Shown here: positions 1-9,461 of the stretch, piece by piece
How the letters are laid out: the number at the start of each line of letters is the position of its first letter
How positions within the stretch are numbered: the first letter of the stretch is position 1
From: Petrolisthes cinctipes
Taxonomy: Eukaryota > Arthropoda > Malacostraca > Decapoda > Porcellanidae
Assembly (NCBI GenBank): GCA_033782935.1
Contig: JAWQEG010001306.1
Coordinates: 62,001 to 126,000 of the forward strand
DNA: 64,000 nucleotides
Direction of reading: 5' to 3'
Program-made: the position numbers and the translations under genes
The notes under the pieces: model-generated
Databases searched by the model: none
Seen by the model: only the letters and a program-made list of their open reading frames with translations
Told to the model about the DNA's origin: nothing

Positions 1-50
1 GTGCCCAAAAGTCGATATGTGCATGCATCTTCTGTACCCGTTTATATCTC

Positions 51-137
51 AAATTCTGGCCCTAAACACCCGAAAATTCGATATTTTGGGGTCCCAGAAG
101 CGATCTGTACATGCCTACTCCGTGTTAGAGAATTTTC
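51..137 (+). repeat. Internal half-unit A of the long monomer (87 bp)
   Basis: First of two related half-units inside the monomer. It runs from AAATTCTGG to the centre of the dyad. Its blocks GAAAATTCGATATTTT, GTCCCAGAAGCGAT and TGTACATGCC line up in order with GAAAATCGATATTTT, GTGCCCAAAAGTCGAT and TGTGCATGC of half-unit B at a spacing of about 88 bp. For example TCGATATTTT occurs at 78-87 and 166-175. By eye the halves agree at roughly three quarters of aligned positions. Confidence 0.8.
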
Positions 138-144
138 AAAATTC
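130..144. repeat. Dyad symmetry, GAATTTT-C-AAAATTC form
   Basis: Perfect 7-bp inverted arms around one central base. The same monomer position carries GTATTTT-C-AAAATAC in most La and short copies and ATATTTT-C-AAAATAT in most Lb copies. It sits exactly at the junction of the two half-units. A protein-binding or structural role is inference only. Confidence 0.85.
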
Positions 145-226
145 AGGCCCAAAACATGCTGAAAATCGATATTTTTGGTGCCCAAAGTCAATATGTGTAT
201 GTATCTTCTGTACCCGTTTATATTTC
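138..226 (+). repeat. Internal half-unit B, spanning the monomer boundary (89 bp)
   Basis: Second half-unit, from AAAATTCAGGCCC through the end of monomer 1 to TTTATATTTC in monomer 2. It aligns with half-unit A along its length with a few 1-2 bp gaps. The end of each half is also alike: TTTATATCTCAAATTCAGG here against AGTATTTTCAAAATACAGG at the other junction. The 29-bp deletion that makes short monomers falls entirely in this half. Confidence 0.78.
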
Positions 227-353
227 AAATTCAGGCTCAAAACACCCGAAAATTCAATATTTTGGGGTCCCAGAAGCAATCTGTACATGCCTACTCAGTG
301 CTAGAATATTTTCAAAATATAGGCTCAAAACATGCTAAAAATCGATATTTTAG
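178..353 (+). repeat. Long monomer, Lb type (176 bp)
   Basis: The second long subtype starts with GTGCCCAAAGTCAATATG (one base shorter than La) and carries TTCAGGCTCAAAACACCC in the middle and CTCAGTGCTAGAATATTTT near the end. Its dyad is the A-T version (306-320). In regular parts of the array Lb follows La and precedes a short monomer. An ATGCCCAAAG start is a common Lb variant elsewhere. Confidence 0.92.
306..320. repeat. Dyad symmetry, ATATTTT-C-AAAATAT form
   Basis: Lb version of the dyad, again with perfect 7-bp arms. Relative to the GTATTTT form, the outermost pair has changed from G-C to A-T on both sides, so symmetry is retained. Confidence 0.85.
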
Positions 354-500
354 GTGCGTAAAGGCGATATCTCAAATTCAGGCCCAAAACACCCGAAAAT
401 TCGATATTTTGGGGTCCCAGAAGCGATCTGTACATGCCTACTCAGTGCTAGAATATTTTCAAAATATAGGCTCAAAACATGCTAAAAATCGATATTTTAG
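354..500 (+). repeat. Short monomer, GTGCGTAAAGG subtype (147 bp)
   Basis: This unit matches a long monomer except that CGATAT joins straight to CTCAAATT, so the 29 bp equivalent to 19-47 of the first monomer are absent. It is followed by another short monomer of the same subtype, departing from the L-L-S order seen elsewhere. The length equals nucleosome core DNA. Confidence 0.92.
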
Positions 501-647
501 GTGCGTAAAGGCGATATCTCAAATTCAGGCCCAAAACACCCGAAAATTCGATATTTTGGGGTCCCAGAAGCGATCTGAACATGCCTACTCCGTGTTAGAG
601 TATTTTCAAAATACAGGCCCAAAACATGCTCAAAATCGATGTTTTAG
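501..647 (+). repeat. Short monomer, second of a pair (147 bp)
   Basis: Same 29-bp deletion and GTGCGTAAAGG start as the preceding unit. It carries GATCTGAACATGCC in place of the usual GATCTGTACATGCC, a change also present near 19694 in a related unit (19620 onward). It ends with ATCGATGTTTTAG, before a long monomer. Confidence 0.9.
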
Positions 648-825
648 GTGCCCAAAAGTCGATATGTGCATGCATCTTCAGTAACCCGTTTATATCTCAA
701 ATTCAGGCTCAGAACACCCGAAAATTCAATATTTTGGGGTCCCAGAAGCAATCTGTACATGCCTACTCAGTGCTAGAATATTTTCAAAATATAGGCTAAA
801 AACATGCTAAAAATCGATATTTTAA

Positions 826-973
826 GTGCCAAAAAGTCGATATCTCAGATTCAGTCCCAAAACACCCGAAAATTCAATATTTAGGGGTCCCAGAAGCGAT
901 CTGTACATGCCTACTCCGTGTTAGAGTATTTTCAAAATACAGGCTAAAAACATACTGAAAATCGATCTTTTAG
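826..973 (+). repeat. Short monomer, GTGCCAAAAAG subtype (148 bp)
   Basis: This is the second short subtype. It starts GTGCCAAAAAGTCGATATC and again lacks the 29-bp segment at the same junction as the GTGCGTAAAGG subtype. It has ATATTTAGGGGTCCC where long monomers have ATATTTTGGGGTCCC, and ends with CATACTGAAAATCGATC, the usual lead-in to an La monomer. A close relative lies about 20,968 bp downstream at 21794. Confidence 0.9.
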
Positions 974-3900
974 GTGCCCAAAATTCGATATGTGCATGCA
1001 TCTTCTGTTCCCGTTTATATCTCAAATTCTGGCCCTAAACAGCCGAAAATTCGATATTTTGGGGTCCCAGAAGCGATCTGTACATGCCTACTCCGTGTTA
1101 GAGTATTTTCAAAATTCAGGCCCAAAACATGCTGAAAATCGATATTTTTGGTGTCCAAAGTCAATATGTGTATGCATCTTCTATACTCGTTTATATCTCA
1201 AATGTAGGCTCAAAACACCCGAAAATTCGATATTTTGGGGTCCCAGAAGCAATCTGTACATGCCTACTCAGTGCTAGAATATTTTCAAAATATAGGCTAA
1301 AAACATGCTAAAAATCGAAATTTAGGTGCCAAAAAGTGGATATCTCAAATTGAGGCCCAAAACACCCGAAAATTCAATATTTAGGGGTCCCAAAAGCGAT
1401 CTCTACATGCCTACTCCGTGTTAGAGTATTTTCAATATACAGGCCAAAAACATACTGAAAATCGATCTTTTAGGTGCCCAAAAGTCGATATGTGCATGCA
1501 TCTTCTGCACCCGTTTATATCTCAAATTCAGGCCATAAACACCCGAAAATTCGATAATTTTGGGTCCCAGAAGCGATCTGTATATGCCTACTCCGTGTTA
1601 GAGAATTTTCAAAATTCAGGCCCAAAACATGCTGAAAATCGATATTTTTGGTGCCAAAAGTCAATATGTGTATGCATCTTTTGTACTCGTTTATATCTCA
1701 AATTCAGGCTCAAAACACTCGAAAATTCGATATTTTGGGTTCCCGAAGTGATCTGTACATGCCTACTCCGTGTTAGAGTATTTTTAATACAGGCCCAAAA
1801 CATGCTCAAAATCGTTGTTTTAGGTGCCCAAAAGTCGATATGTGCATGCATTCTCAGTACCCGTTTATATCTCAAATTCAGGCTCAAAACATCCGAAAAT
1901 TCGATATTTTGGGGTCCCAGAAGCGATCTGTACATGCCTACTCCGTGTTAGAGTATTTTCAAAATACAGGCCAAAAACATGCTAAAAATTGATATTTTAG
2001 ATGCCCAAAGTCAATATGTGCATGTATCTTCTGTACCCGTTTATATCTCAAATTCAGGCTCAAAACACCCGAAAATTCAATATTTTGGGGTCCCAGAAGC
2101 GATCTGTACATGCCTACTCCTAGTTAGAATGTTTTCAAGATACAGACCAAAAGCATGCTCAAAATCGATATTTTAGGTACCCAAAAGTCGATATGTGCAT
2201 TCATCTTCAGTACCCTTTTATATCTTAAATTCAGGCTCAAAACACCCGAAAATTCGATATTTTGGGGTCCCAGAAGCGATCTGTACATGCCTAATCCGTG
2301 TTAGAGTATTTTCAAAATACAGGCCCAAAACATGCTGAAAATCGATATTTTAGATGCCTAAAGTCAATATGTGCATGTATCATCTGTACCCGTTTATATC
2401 TCAAATTCATGCTCAAAACAGCCGAAAATTCAATATTTTGGGGTCCCAGAAGCAATCTGTACATGCCTACTCAGTGCTAAAATATTTTCAGAATATAGGC
2501 TAAAAACATGCTAAAAATCGATATTTTAGGTGCCAAAAAGTCGATATCTCAAATTAAGGCCCAAAACACCCGAAAATTCGATATTTAGGGGTCCCAGAAG
2601 CGGTCTGTACATGCCTACTCCGTGTTAGAGTATTTTCAAAATACAGGCCAAAAACATACTGAAAATCGATCTTTTAGGTGCCCAAAAGTCGATATGTGCA
2701 TGCATCTTCTGTACCCGTTTATATCTCAAATTCTGGCCCTAAACACCCGAAAATTCGATATTTTGGGGTCCCAGAAGCGATCTGTACATGCCTACTCAGT
2801 GCTAGAATGTTTTCAAAATATAGGCTCAAAACATGCTCAAAATCGATATATTAGGTGCCCAAAAGTCGATATGTTCATGTATCTTCTGTACTCGTTTATA
2901 TCACAAATTCAAGCTCAGAACACCCAAAAAAACGATATTTTGGGGTCCCAGAAGCGATCTGTACATGCCTACTCAGTGCTAGAATATTTTCAAAATATAG
3001 GCTAAAATCATGCTAAAAATCGATTTTTAGGTTCGTTAAGGCGATATCTCAAATTCAGGCCCAAAACACCCGAAAATTCGACATTTTGGGGTCCGAAAAG
3101 CGATCTCTACATGCCTACTCCGTGTTAGAGTATTTTCAAAATACAGGCCAAAAACATACTGAAAATCGATCTTATAGGTGCCCAAAAGTCGATATGTGCA
3201 TGCATCTTCTGTACCCGTTTATATATCAAATTCTGGCCCTAAACACCCGAAAATTCGATATTTTTGGGTCCCAGAAGCGATCTGTACATGCCTACTCCGT
3301 GTTAGAGAATTTTCAAAATTCAGGCCCAAAACATGCTGAAAATCGATATTTTTGGTGCCAAAAATCAATATGTGTATGCATCTTCTGTACTCGTTTATAT
3401 CTCAAATTCAGGCTCAAAACACTCGAAAATTCGATATTTTGGGTTCCCAGAAGCGATCTGTACATGCCTACTCCGTGTTAGAGTATTTTCAATACAGGCC
3501 CAAAACATGCTCAAAATCGTTGTTTTAGGTGCCCAAAAGTCGATATGTGCATGCATTCTCAGTACCCGTTTATATCTCAAATTCAGGCTCAAAACATCTG
3601 AAAATTCAATATTTCGGGGTCCCAGAAGCGATCTGTGCATGCCTACTCCTAGTTAGAATGTTTTCAAGATACAGACCAAAAGCATGTTCAAAATCGATAT
3701 TTTAGGTTCCCAAAAGTCGATATGTGCATTCATCTTCAGTACCCGTTTATATCTTAAATTCAGGCTCAAAACACCCGAAAATTCGATATTTTGGGGTCCC
3801 AGAAGTGATCTGTACATGCCTACTCCGTGTTAGAGTATTTTCAAAATACAGGCCCAAAACATGCTGAAAATCGATATTTTAGATGCCCAAAGTCAATATG

Positions 3901-4206
3901 TGCATGTATCATCTGTACCCGTTTATATCTCAAATTCATGCTCAAAACAGCCGAAAATTCAATATTTTGGGGTCCCAGAAGCAATCTGTACATGCCTAGT
4001 CAGTGCTAAAATATTTTCAAAATATAGGCTAAAAACATGCTAAAAATCGATATTTTAGGTGCCAAAAAGTCGATATCTCAAATTAAGGCCCAAAACACCC
4101 GAAAATTCGATATTTAGGGGTCCCAGAAGCGATCTGTACATGCCTACTCCGTGTTAGAGTATTTTTAAAATACAGGCCAAAAACATACTGAAAATCGATC
4201 TTTTAG

Positions 4207-4708
4207 GTGCACAAAAGTCGATATGTGCATGCATCTTCTGTACCCGTTTATATCTCAAATTCTGGCCCTAAACACCCGAAAATTCGATATTTTGGGGTCC
4301 CAGAAGCGATCTGTACATGCCTACTCAGTGCTAGAATGTTTTCAAAATATAGGCTCAAAACATGCTCAAAATCGATATTTTAGGTGCCCAAAAGTCGATA
4401 TGTTCAGGTATCTTCTGTACTCGTTTATATCTCAAATTCAAGCTCAAAACACCCGAAAATTCGATATTTTGGGGTCCCAGAAGCGATCTGTACATGCCTA
4501 CTCAGTGCTAGAATATTTTCAAAATATAGGCTAAAAACATGCTAAAAATCGATATTTTAGGTGCCCAAAAGTGAATATCTCAAATCCAGGCCCAAAACAC
4601 CCGAAAATTCAATATTTAGGGGTCCCAGAAGCCATCTGTACATGCCTACTCCGTGTTAGAGTATTTTCAAAATACAGGCCCAAAACATGCTCAAAATTGA
4701 TGTTTTAG
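4207..4708 (+). repeat. HOR trimer L-L-S (502 bp)
   Basis: Monomers at 4207-4383 (177), 4384-4560 (177) and 4561-4708 (148). The short unit is unusual: it begins GTGCCCAAAAGTGAATATC, keeping a long-type start with the short-type deletion. This trimer is copied at 9897-10398. Confidence 0.88.
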
Positions 4709-5209
4709 GTGCCAAAAAATCGATATGTGCATGCATCTTCAATACCCATTTATATCTCAAATTCAGGCTCAAAACACCCAAAAATTCGATATTTTGGGGT
4801 CCCAGAAGCGATCTGTACATGCCTACTCAGTGTTAGAGTATTTTCAAAATACAGGCCGAAAACATGCTGACAATCGATATTTTAGATGCCCAAAGTCAAT
4901 ATGTGCATGTATCTTCTGTACCCGTTTATATTTCAAATTCAGGCTCAAAACACCCGAAAATTCAATATTTTGGGGTCCCAGAAGCAATCTGTACATGCCT
5001 ACTCAGTGCTAGAATATTTTCAAAATATAGGCTAAGAACATACTAAAAATCGATATTTTAGGTGCCAAAAAGTAGATATCTCAAATTAAGGCCCAAAACA
5101 CCCGAAAATTTGATATTTAGGGGTCCCAGAAGCGATCTACACATGCCTACTCCGTGTTAGAGTATTTTCAAAATACAGGCCAAAAACATACTGAAAATCG
5201 ATCTTTTAG
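4709..5209 (+). repeat. HOR trimer L-L-S (501 bp)
   Basis: Monomers at 4709-4885 (177), 4886-5061 (176) and 5062-5209 (148). The first unit has the CTTCAATACCC variant and the second the ATGCCCAAAG start. Copied at 10399-10899. Confidence 0.9.
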
Positions 5210-5709
5210 GTGCCCAAAAGTCGATATGTGCATGCATCTTCTGTACCCGTTTATATCTCAAATTCTGGCCCTAAACACCCGAAAATTCGATATTTTGGGG
5301 TCCCAGAAGCGATCTGTACATGCCTACTCCGTGTTAGAGTATTTTCAAAATTCAGGCCCAAAACATGCTGAAAATCGATATTTTTGGTGCCCAAAGTCAA
5401 TATGTGTATGCATCTTCTATACTCGTTTATATCTCAAATTCAGGCTTAAAACACCCGAAAATTCGATATTTTGGGGTCCCAGAAGCGATCTGTACATGCC
5501 TACTCAATGCTAGAATATTTTAAAAATATAGGCTCAAAACATGCTAAAAATCGATATTTTAGGTGCGTAAAGGCGATATCTCAAATTCAGGCCCAAAACA
5601 CCCGAAAATTCGATATTTTGGGGTCCCAGAAGCGATCTGTACATGCCTACTCCGTGTTAGAGTATTTTTAAAATACAGGCCAAAAACATGCTCCAAATCG
5701 ATGTTTTAT
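5210..5709 (+). repeat. HOR trimer L-L-S (500 bp)
   Basis: Monomers at 5210-5386 (177), 5387-5562 (176) and 5563-5709 (147, GTGCGTAAAGG subtype). Near-identical trimers occur at 8218-8717, 10900-11399 and in the corresponding part of the next copy near 13406, so this unit has been amplified four times. Confidence 0.9.
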
Positions 5710-6210
5710 GTGCCCAAAAGTCGATATGTGCATGCATCTTCAGTAACCGTTTATATCTCAAATTTAGGCTCAAAACACCCGAAAATTCGATTTTTTGGGG
5801 TCCCAGAAGCGATCTGTACATGCCTACTCCGTGTTAGAGTATTTTCAAAATACAGGCCTAAAACATGCTGAAAATCGATATTTTAGATGCCCAAAGTCAA
5901 TATGTGCATGTATCATCTGTACCCTTTTATATCTCAAATTCAGGCTCAGAACACCCGAAAATTCAATATTTTGGGGTCCCAGAAGCAATCTGTACATGCC
6001 TACTCAGTGCTAGAATATTTTTAAAATATAAGCTAAAAACATGCTAAAAATCGATATTTTAAGTGCCAAAAAGTCGATATCTCAAATTAAATCCCAAAAC
6101 ACCCGAAAATTCAATATTTAGGGGGCCCAGAAGCGATCTGTACATGCCTACTCCGTGTTAGAGTATTTTCAAAATACAGGCCAAAAACATACTGAAAATC
6201 GATATTTTAG
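5710..6210 (+). repeat. HOR trimer L-L-S (501 bp)
   Basis: Monomers at 5710-5886 (177), 5887-6062 (176) and 6063-6210 (148). The last unit has the rare AAATTAAATCCC. It is the site where the copy at 11753-11900 switches to the equivalent short monomer one trimer later (6565-6712). Confidence 0.9.
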
Positions 6211-6712
6211 GTGCCCAAAAGTCGATATGTGCATTCATCTTCAGTACCCGTTTATATCTTAAATTCAGGCTCAAAACACCCGAAAATTTGATATTTTGGG
6301 GTCCCAGAAGCGATCTGTACATGCCTACTCCGTGTTAGAGTATTTTCAAATTACTGGCCCAAAACATGCTCAAAATCGATGTTTTAGGTGCCCAAAAGTC
6401 GATATGTGCATGAATCTTCTGTACCCGTTTATATCTCAAATTCAGGCTCAAAACACCCGAAAATTCAATATTTTGGGGTCCCAGAAGCAATCTGTACATG
6501 CCTACTCAGTGCTAGAATATTTTCAAAATATAGGCTAAAAACATGCTAAAAATCGATATTTTAGGTGCCAAAAAGTCGATATCTCAAATTAAGGCCTAAA
6601 ACACCCAAAAATTCGATATTTATGGGTCCCAGAAGCGATCTGTACATGCTTACTCCGTGTTAGAGTATTTTCAAAATACAGGCCAAAAACATACTGAAAA
6701 TCGATCTCTTAG
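6211..6712 (+). repeat. HOR trimer L-L-S (502 bp), missing from the second copy
   Basis: Monomers at 6211-6387 (177), 6388-6564 (177) and 6565-6712 (148). The downstream copy lacks exactly one trimer of this length here: the offset falls from 5690 to 5188 bp, a difference of 502. Confidence 0.88.
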
Positions 6713-9461
6713 GTTTCCAAAAGTCGATATGTGCATACATCTTCTGTACCCGTTTATATCTCAAATTCTGGCCCTAAACACCCGAAAATTCGATATTTTG
6801 GGGTCCCAGAAGCGATCTGTACATGCCTACTCAGTGCTAGAATATTTTCAAAATATAGGCTCAAAACATGCTAAAAATCGATATTTTAGGTTCGTTAAGG
6901 CGATATCTCAAATTCAGGCCCAAAACACCCGAAAATTCGATATTTTGGTGTCCCAGAAGCGATCTGTAGAAGCCTACTCCGTGTTAGAGTATTTTCAAAA
7001 TACAGACCCAAAACATGCTCAAAATCGATATTTTAGGTGCCCAAAAGTCGATATGTGCATGCATCTTCAGTACCCGTTTATATTTTAAATTCTGGCCCTA
7101 AACACCCGAAAATTCGATATTTTGGGGTCCCAGAAGCGATCTGTACATGCCTACTCAGTGCTAGAATGTTTTCAAAATATAGGCTCAAAACATGCTCAAA
7201 ATCGATATTTAAGGTGCCCAAAAGTCGATATGTGCATGTATCTTCTGTACCGGTTTATATCTCAAATTCAGGCTCAAAACACCCGAAAATTCAATATTTT
7301 GGGATCCCAGAAGCAATTTGTACATGCCTACTCAGTGCTAGTATTTTTTTTAAAATATAGGCTAAAAACATGCTAAAAATCGATATTTTAGGTGCCAAAA
7401 AGTGGATATCTCAAATTAAGGCCCGAAACACCCGAAAATTCAATATTTAGGGGTCCCAGAAGCGATCTGTACATGCCTCCTCCGTGTTAGAGTATTTTCA
7501 AAATACAGGCCCAAAACATGCTCAAAATCGATATTTTAGGTGCAAAAAAGTCGATATGTGCTTGCATCTTCAATACCCGTTTATATCTCAAAATCAGGCT
7601 CAAAACACCCGAAAGTTCGATATTTTGGGGTCCCAGAAGCGATCTGTACATGCCTACTCCGTGTTAGAGTATTTTCAAAATACAGGCCAAAAACATACTG
7701 AAAATCGATGTTTTAGGTGCCCAAAAGTCGATATGTGCATGCATCTTCTGTACCCGTTTATATCTCAAATTCTGGCCCTAAACAGCCGAAAATTCGTTAT
7801 TTTGAGGTCCCAGAAGCGATCTGTACATGCCTACTCCGTGTTAGAGTATTTTCAAAATTCAGGCCCAAAACATGCTGAAAATCGATATTTTTGGTGCCCA
7901 AAGTCAATATGTGTATGCATCTTCTATACTCGTTTATATCTCAAATTCAGGCTCAAAACACCAGAAAAATCGATATTTTGGGGTCCCAGAAGCAATCTGT
8001 ACATGCCTACTCAGTGCTAGAATATTTTCAAAATATAGGCTAAGAACATGCTAAAAATCGATATTTTAGGTGCCAAAAAGTAGATATCTCAAATTAAGGC
8101 CCAAAACACCCGAAAATTTGATATTTAGGGGTCCCAGAAGCGATCTACACATGCCTACTCCGTGTTAGAGTATTTTCAAAATACAGGCCAAAAACATACT
8201 GAAAATCGATCTTTTAGGTGCCCAAAAGTCGATATGTGCATGCATCTTCTGTACCCGTTTATATCTCAAATTCTGGCCCTAAACACCCGAAAATTCGATA
8301 TTTTGGGGTCCCAGAAGCGATCTGTACATGCCTACTCCGTGTTAGAGTATTTTCAAAATTCAGGCCCAAAACATGCTGAAAATCGATATTTTTGGTGCCC
8401 AAAGTCAATATGTGTATGCATCTTCTATACTCGTTTATATCTCAAATTCAGGCTTAAAACACCCGAAAATTCGATATTTTGGGGTCCCAGAAGCGATCTG
8501 TACATGCCTACTCAATGCTAGAATATTTTAAAAATATAGGCTCAAAACATGCTAAAAATCGATATTTTAGGTGCGTAAAGGCGATATCTCAAATTCAGGC
8601 CCAAAACACCCGAAAATTCGATATTTTGGGGTCCCAGAAGCGATCTGTACATGCCTACTCCGTGTTAGAGTATTTTTAAAATACAGGCCAAAAACATGCT
8701 CCAAATCGATGTTTTATGTGACCAAAAGTCGATATGTGCATGCATCTTCAGTAACCGTTTATATCTCAAATTTAGGCTCAAAACACCCGAAAATTCGATT
8801 TTTTGGGGTCCCAGAAGCGATCTGTACATGCCTACTCCGTGTTAGAGTATTTTCAAAATACAGGCCTTAAACATGCTGAAAATCGATATTTTAGATGCCC
8901 AAAGTCAATATGTGCATGTATCATCTGTACCCTTTTATATCTCAAATTCAGGCTCAGAACACCCGAAAATTCAATATTTTGGGGTCCCAGAACCAATCTG
9001 TACATGCCTACTCAGTGCTAGAATATTTTTAAAATATAAGCTAAAAACATGCTAAAAATCGATATTTTAAGTGCCAAAAAGTCGATATCTCAAATTAAAT
9101 CCCAAAACACCCGAAAATTCAATATTTAGGGGGCCCAGAAGCGATCTGTACATGCCTACTCCGTGTTAGAGTATTTTCAAAATACAGGCCAAAAACATAA
9201 TGAAAATCGATATTTTAGGTGCCCAAAAGTCGATATGTGCATTCATCTTCAGTACCCGTTTATATCTTAAATTCAGGCTCAAAACACCCGAAAATTTGAT
9301 ATTTTGGGGTCCCAGAAGCGATCTGTACATGCCTACTCCGTGTTAGAGTATTTTCAAATTACAGGCCCAAAACATGCTCAAAATCGATGTTTTAGGTGCC
9401 CAAAAGTCGATATGTGCATGCATCTTCAGTAACCGTTTATATCTCAAATTCAGGCTCAAAA
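6713..9461 (+). repeat. Mixed monomer segment with internal 3008-bp repeat
   Basis: The order begins L S (6713-7036), then L L S (7037-7539), L L L S (7540-8217), followed by two L-L-S trimers (8218-8717 and 8718-9218) that repeat 5210-6210. The short unit at 6890-7036 is the GTTCGTTAAGG subtype found only in the left half of the window. The long unit at 7214-7391 has a stretched run of eight T at the dyad. Confidence 0.82.
7973..9419 (+). repeat. 1.45-kb block, second of four copies
   Basis: Copy of 4965-6411. Its left edge lies inside an Lb monomer at about 7973: upstream of this 7949-7972 differs (CACCAGAAAAATCG against CACCCGAAAATTCA), downstream the match is near perfect. Confidence 0.85.

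Larger units (their letters stand above)
1..177 (+). repeat. Long monomer, La type (177 bp)
   Basis: This is a good reference copy of the long monomer. I set the register at the GTGCCCAAAAG block. In order it holds the 29-bp segment that short monomers lack (19-47), a first A/T-rich block (64-87), GGGGTCCCAGAAG (88-100), TGTACATGCC (106-115), a 15-bp dyad (130-144) and a second A/T-rich block (151-176). The La type is marked by TTCTGGCCCTAAAC in the middle and CTCCGTGTTAGAG before the dyad. The strand label only records the shared orientation. Confidence 0.93.
1..4206 (+). repeat. Irregular L/S segment at the left end
   Basis: Monomer starts read at 1, 178, 354, 501, 648, 826, 974, 1151, 1326, 1474, 1651, 1824, 2001, 2177, 2354, 2530, 2678, 2855, 3031, 3178, 3355, 3529, 3706, 3883 and 4059. 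The order is L L S S L S L L S L L L L L L S L L S L L L L L S, so the trimer is present but often disturbed by runs of long monomers. Two units are slightly short (1651-1823, 173 bp; 3355-3528, 174 bp) because the dyad has lost 3-4 bases. Parts of this segment have an older relative at about 21.8-25.5 kb. Confidence 0.85.
4965..6411 (+). repeat. 1.45-kb block, first of four copies
   Basis: Matches 7973-9419 at an offset of 3008 bp, equal to six trimers. Through the larger duplication the block appears again at about 10655-11780 (truncated) and 13161-14607. Differences between the first two copies are few, for example CATACTG at 6188 against CATAATG at 9196. Confidence 0.85.

Noticed and set aside
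84..91. TTTTGGGG, resembling a ciliate telomere unit
   Set aside because: Single occurrence per monomer as part of the conserved ATATTTTGGGGTCCC block; no tandem run.
354..647. CRISPR-like array of repeats and spacers
   Set aside because: The whole unit repeats, with no unique spacers; unit length (147-178 bp) is far beyond CRISPR repeats and no cas-like gene is present.
887..893. TTTAGGG, the plant telomere repeat unit, in short monomers
   Set aside because: It occurs once per short monomer within ATATTTAGGGGTCCC and is never in tandem, so it is a chance match.
1609..1935. Open frames on the - strand (also 30175-30429 and 31456-31785)
   Set aside because: These are reverse-strand readings of the same monomers and repeat wherever the subtype repeats. 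No coding signature.
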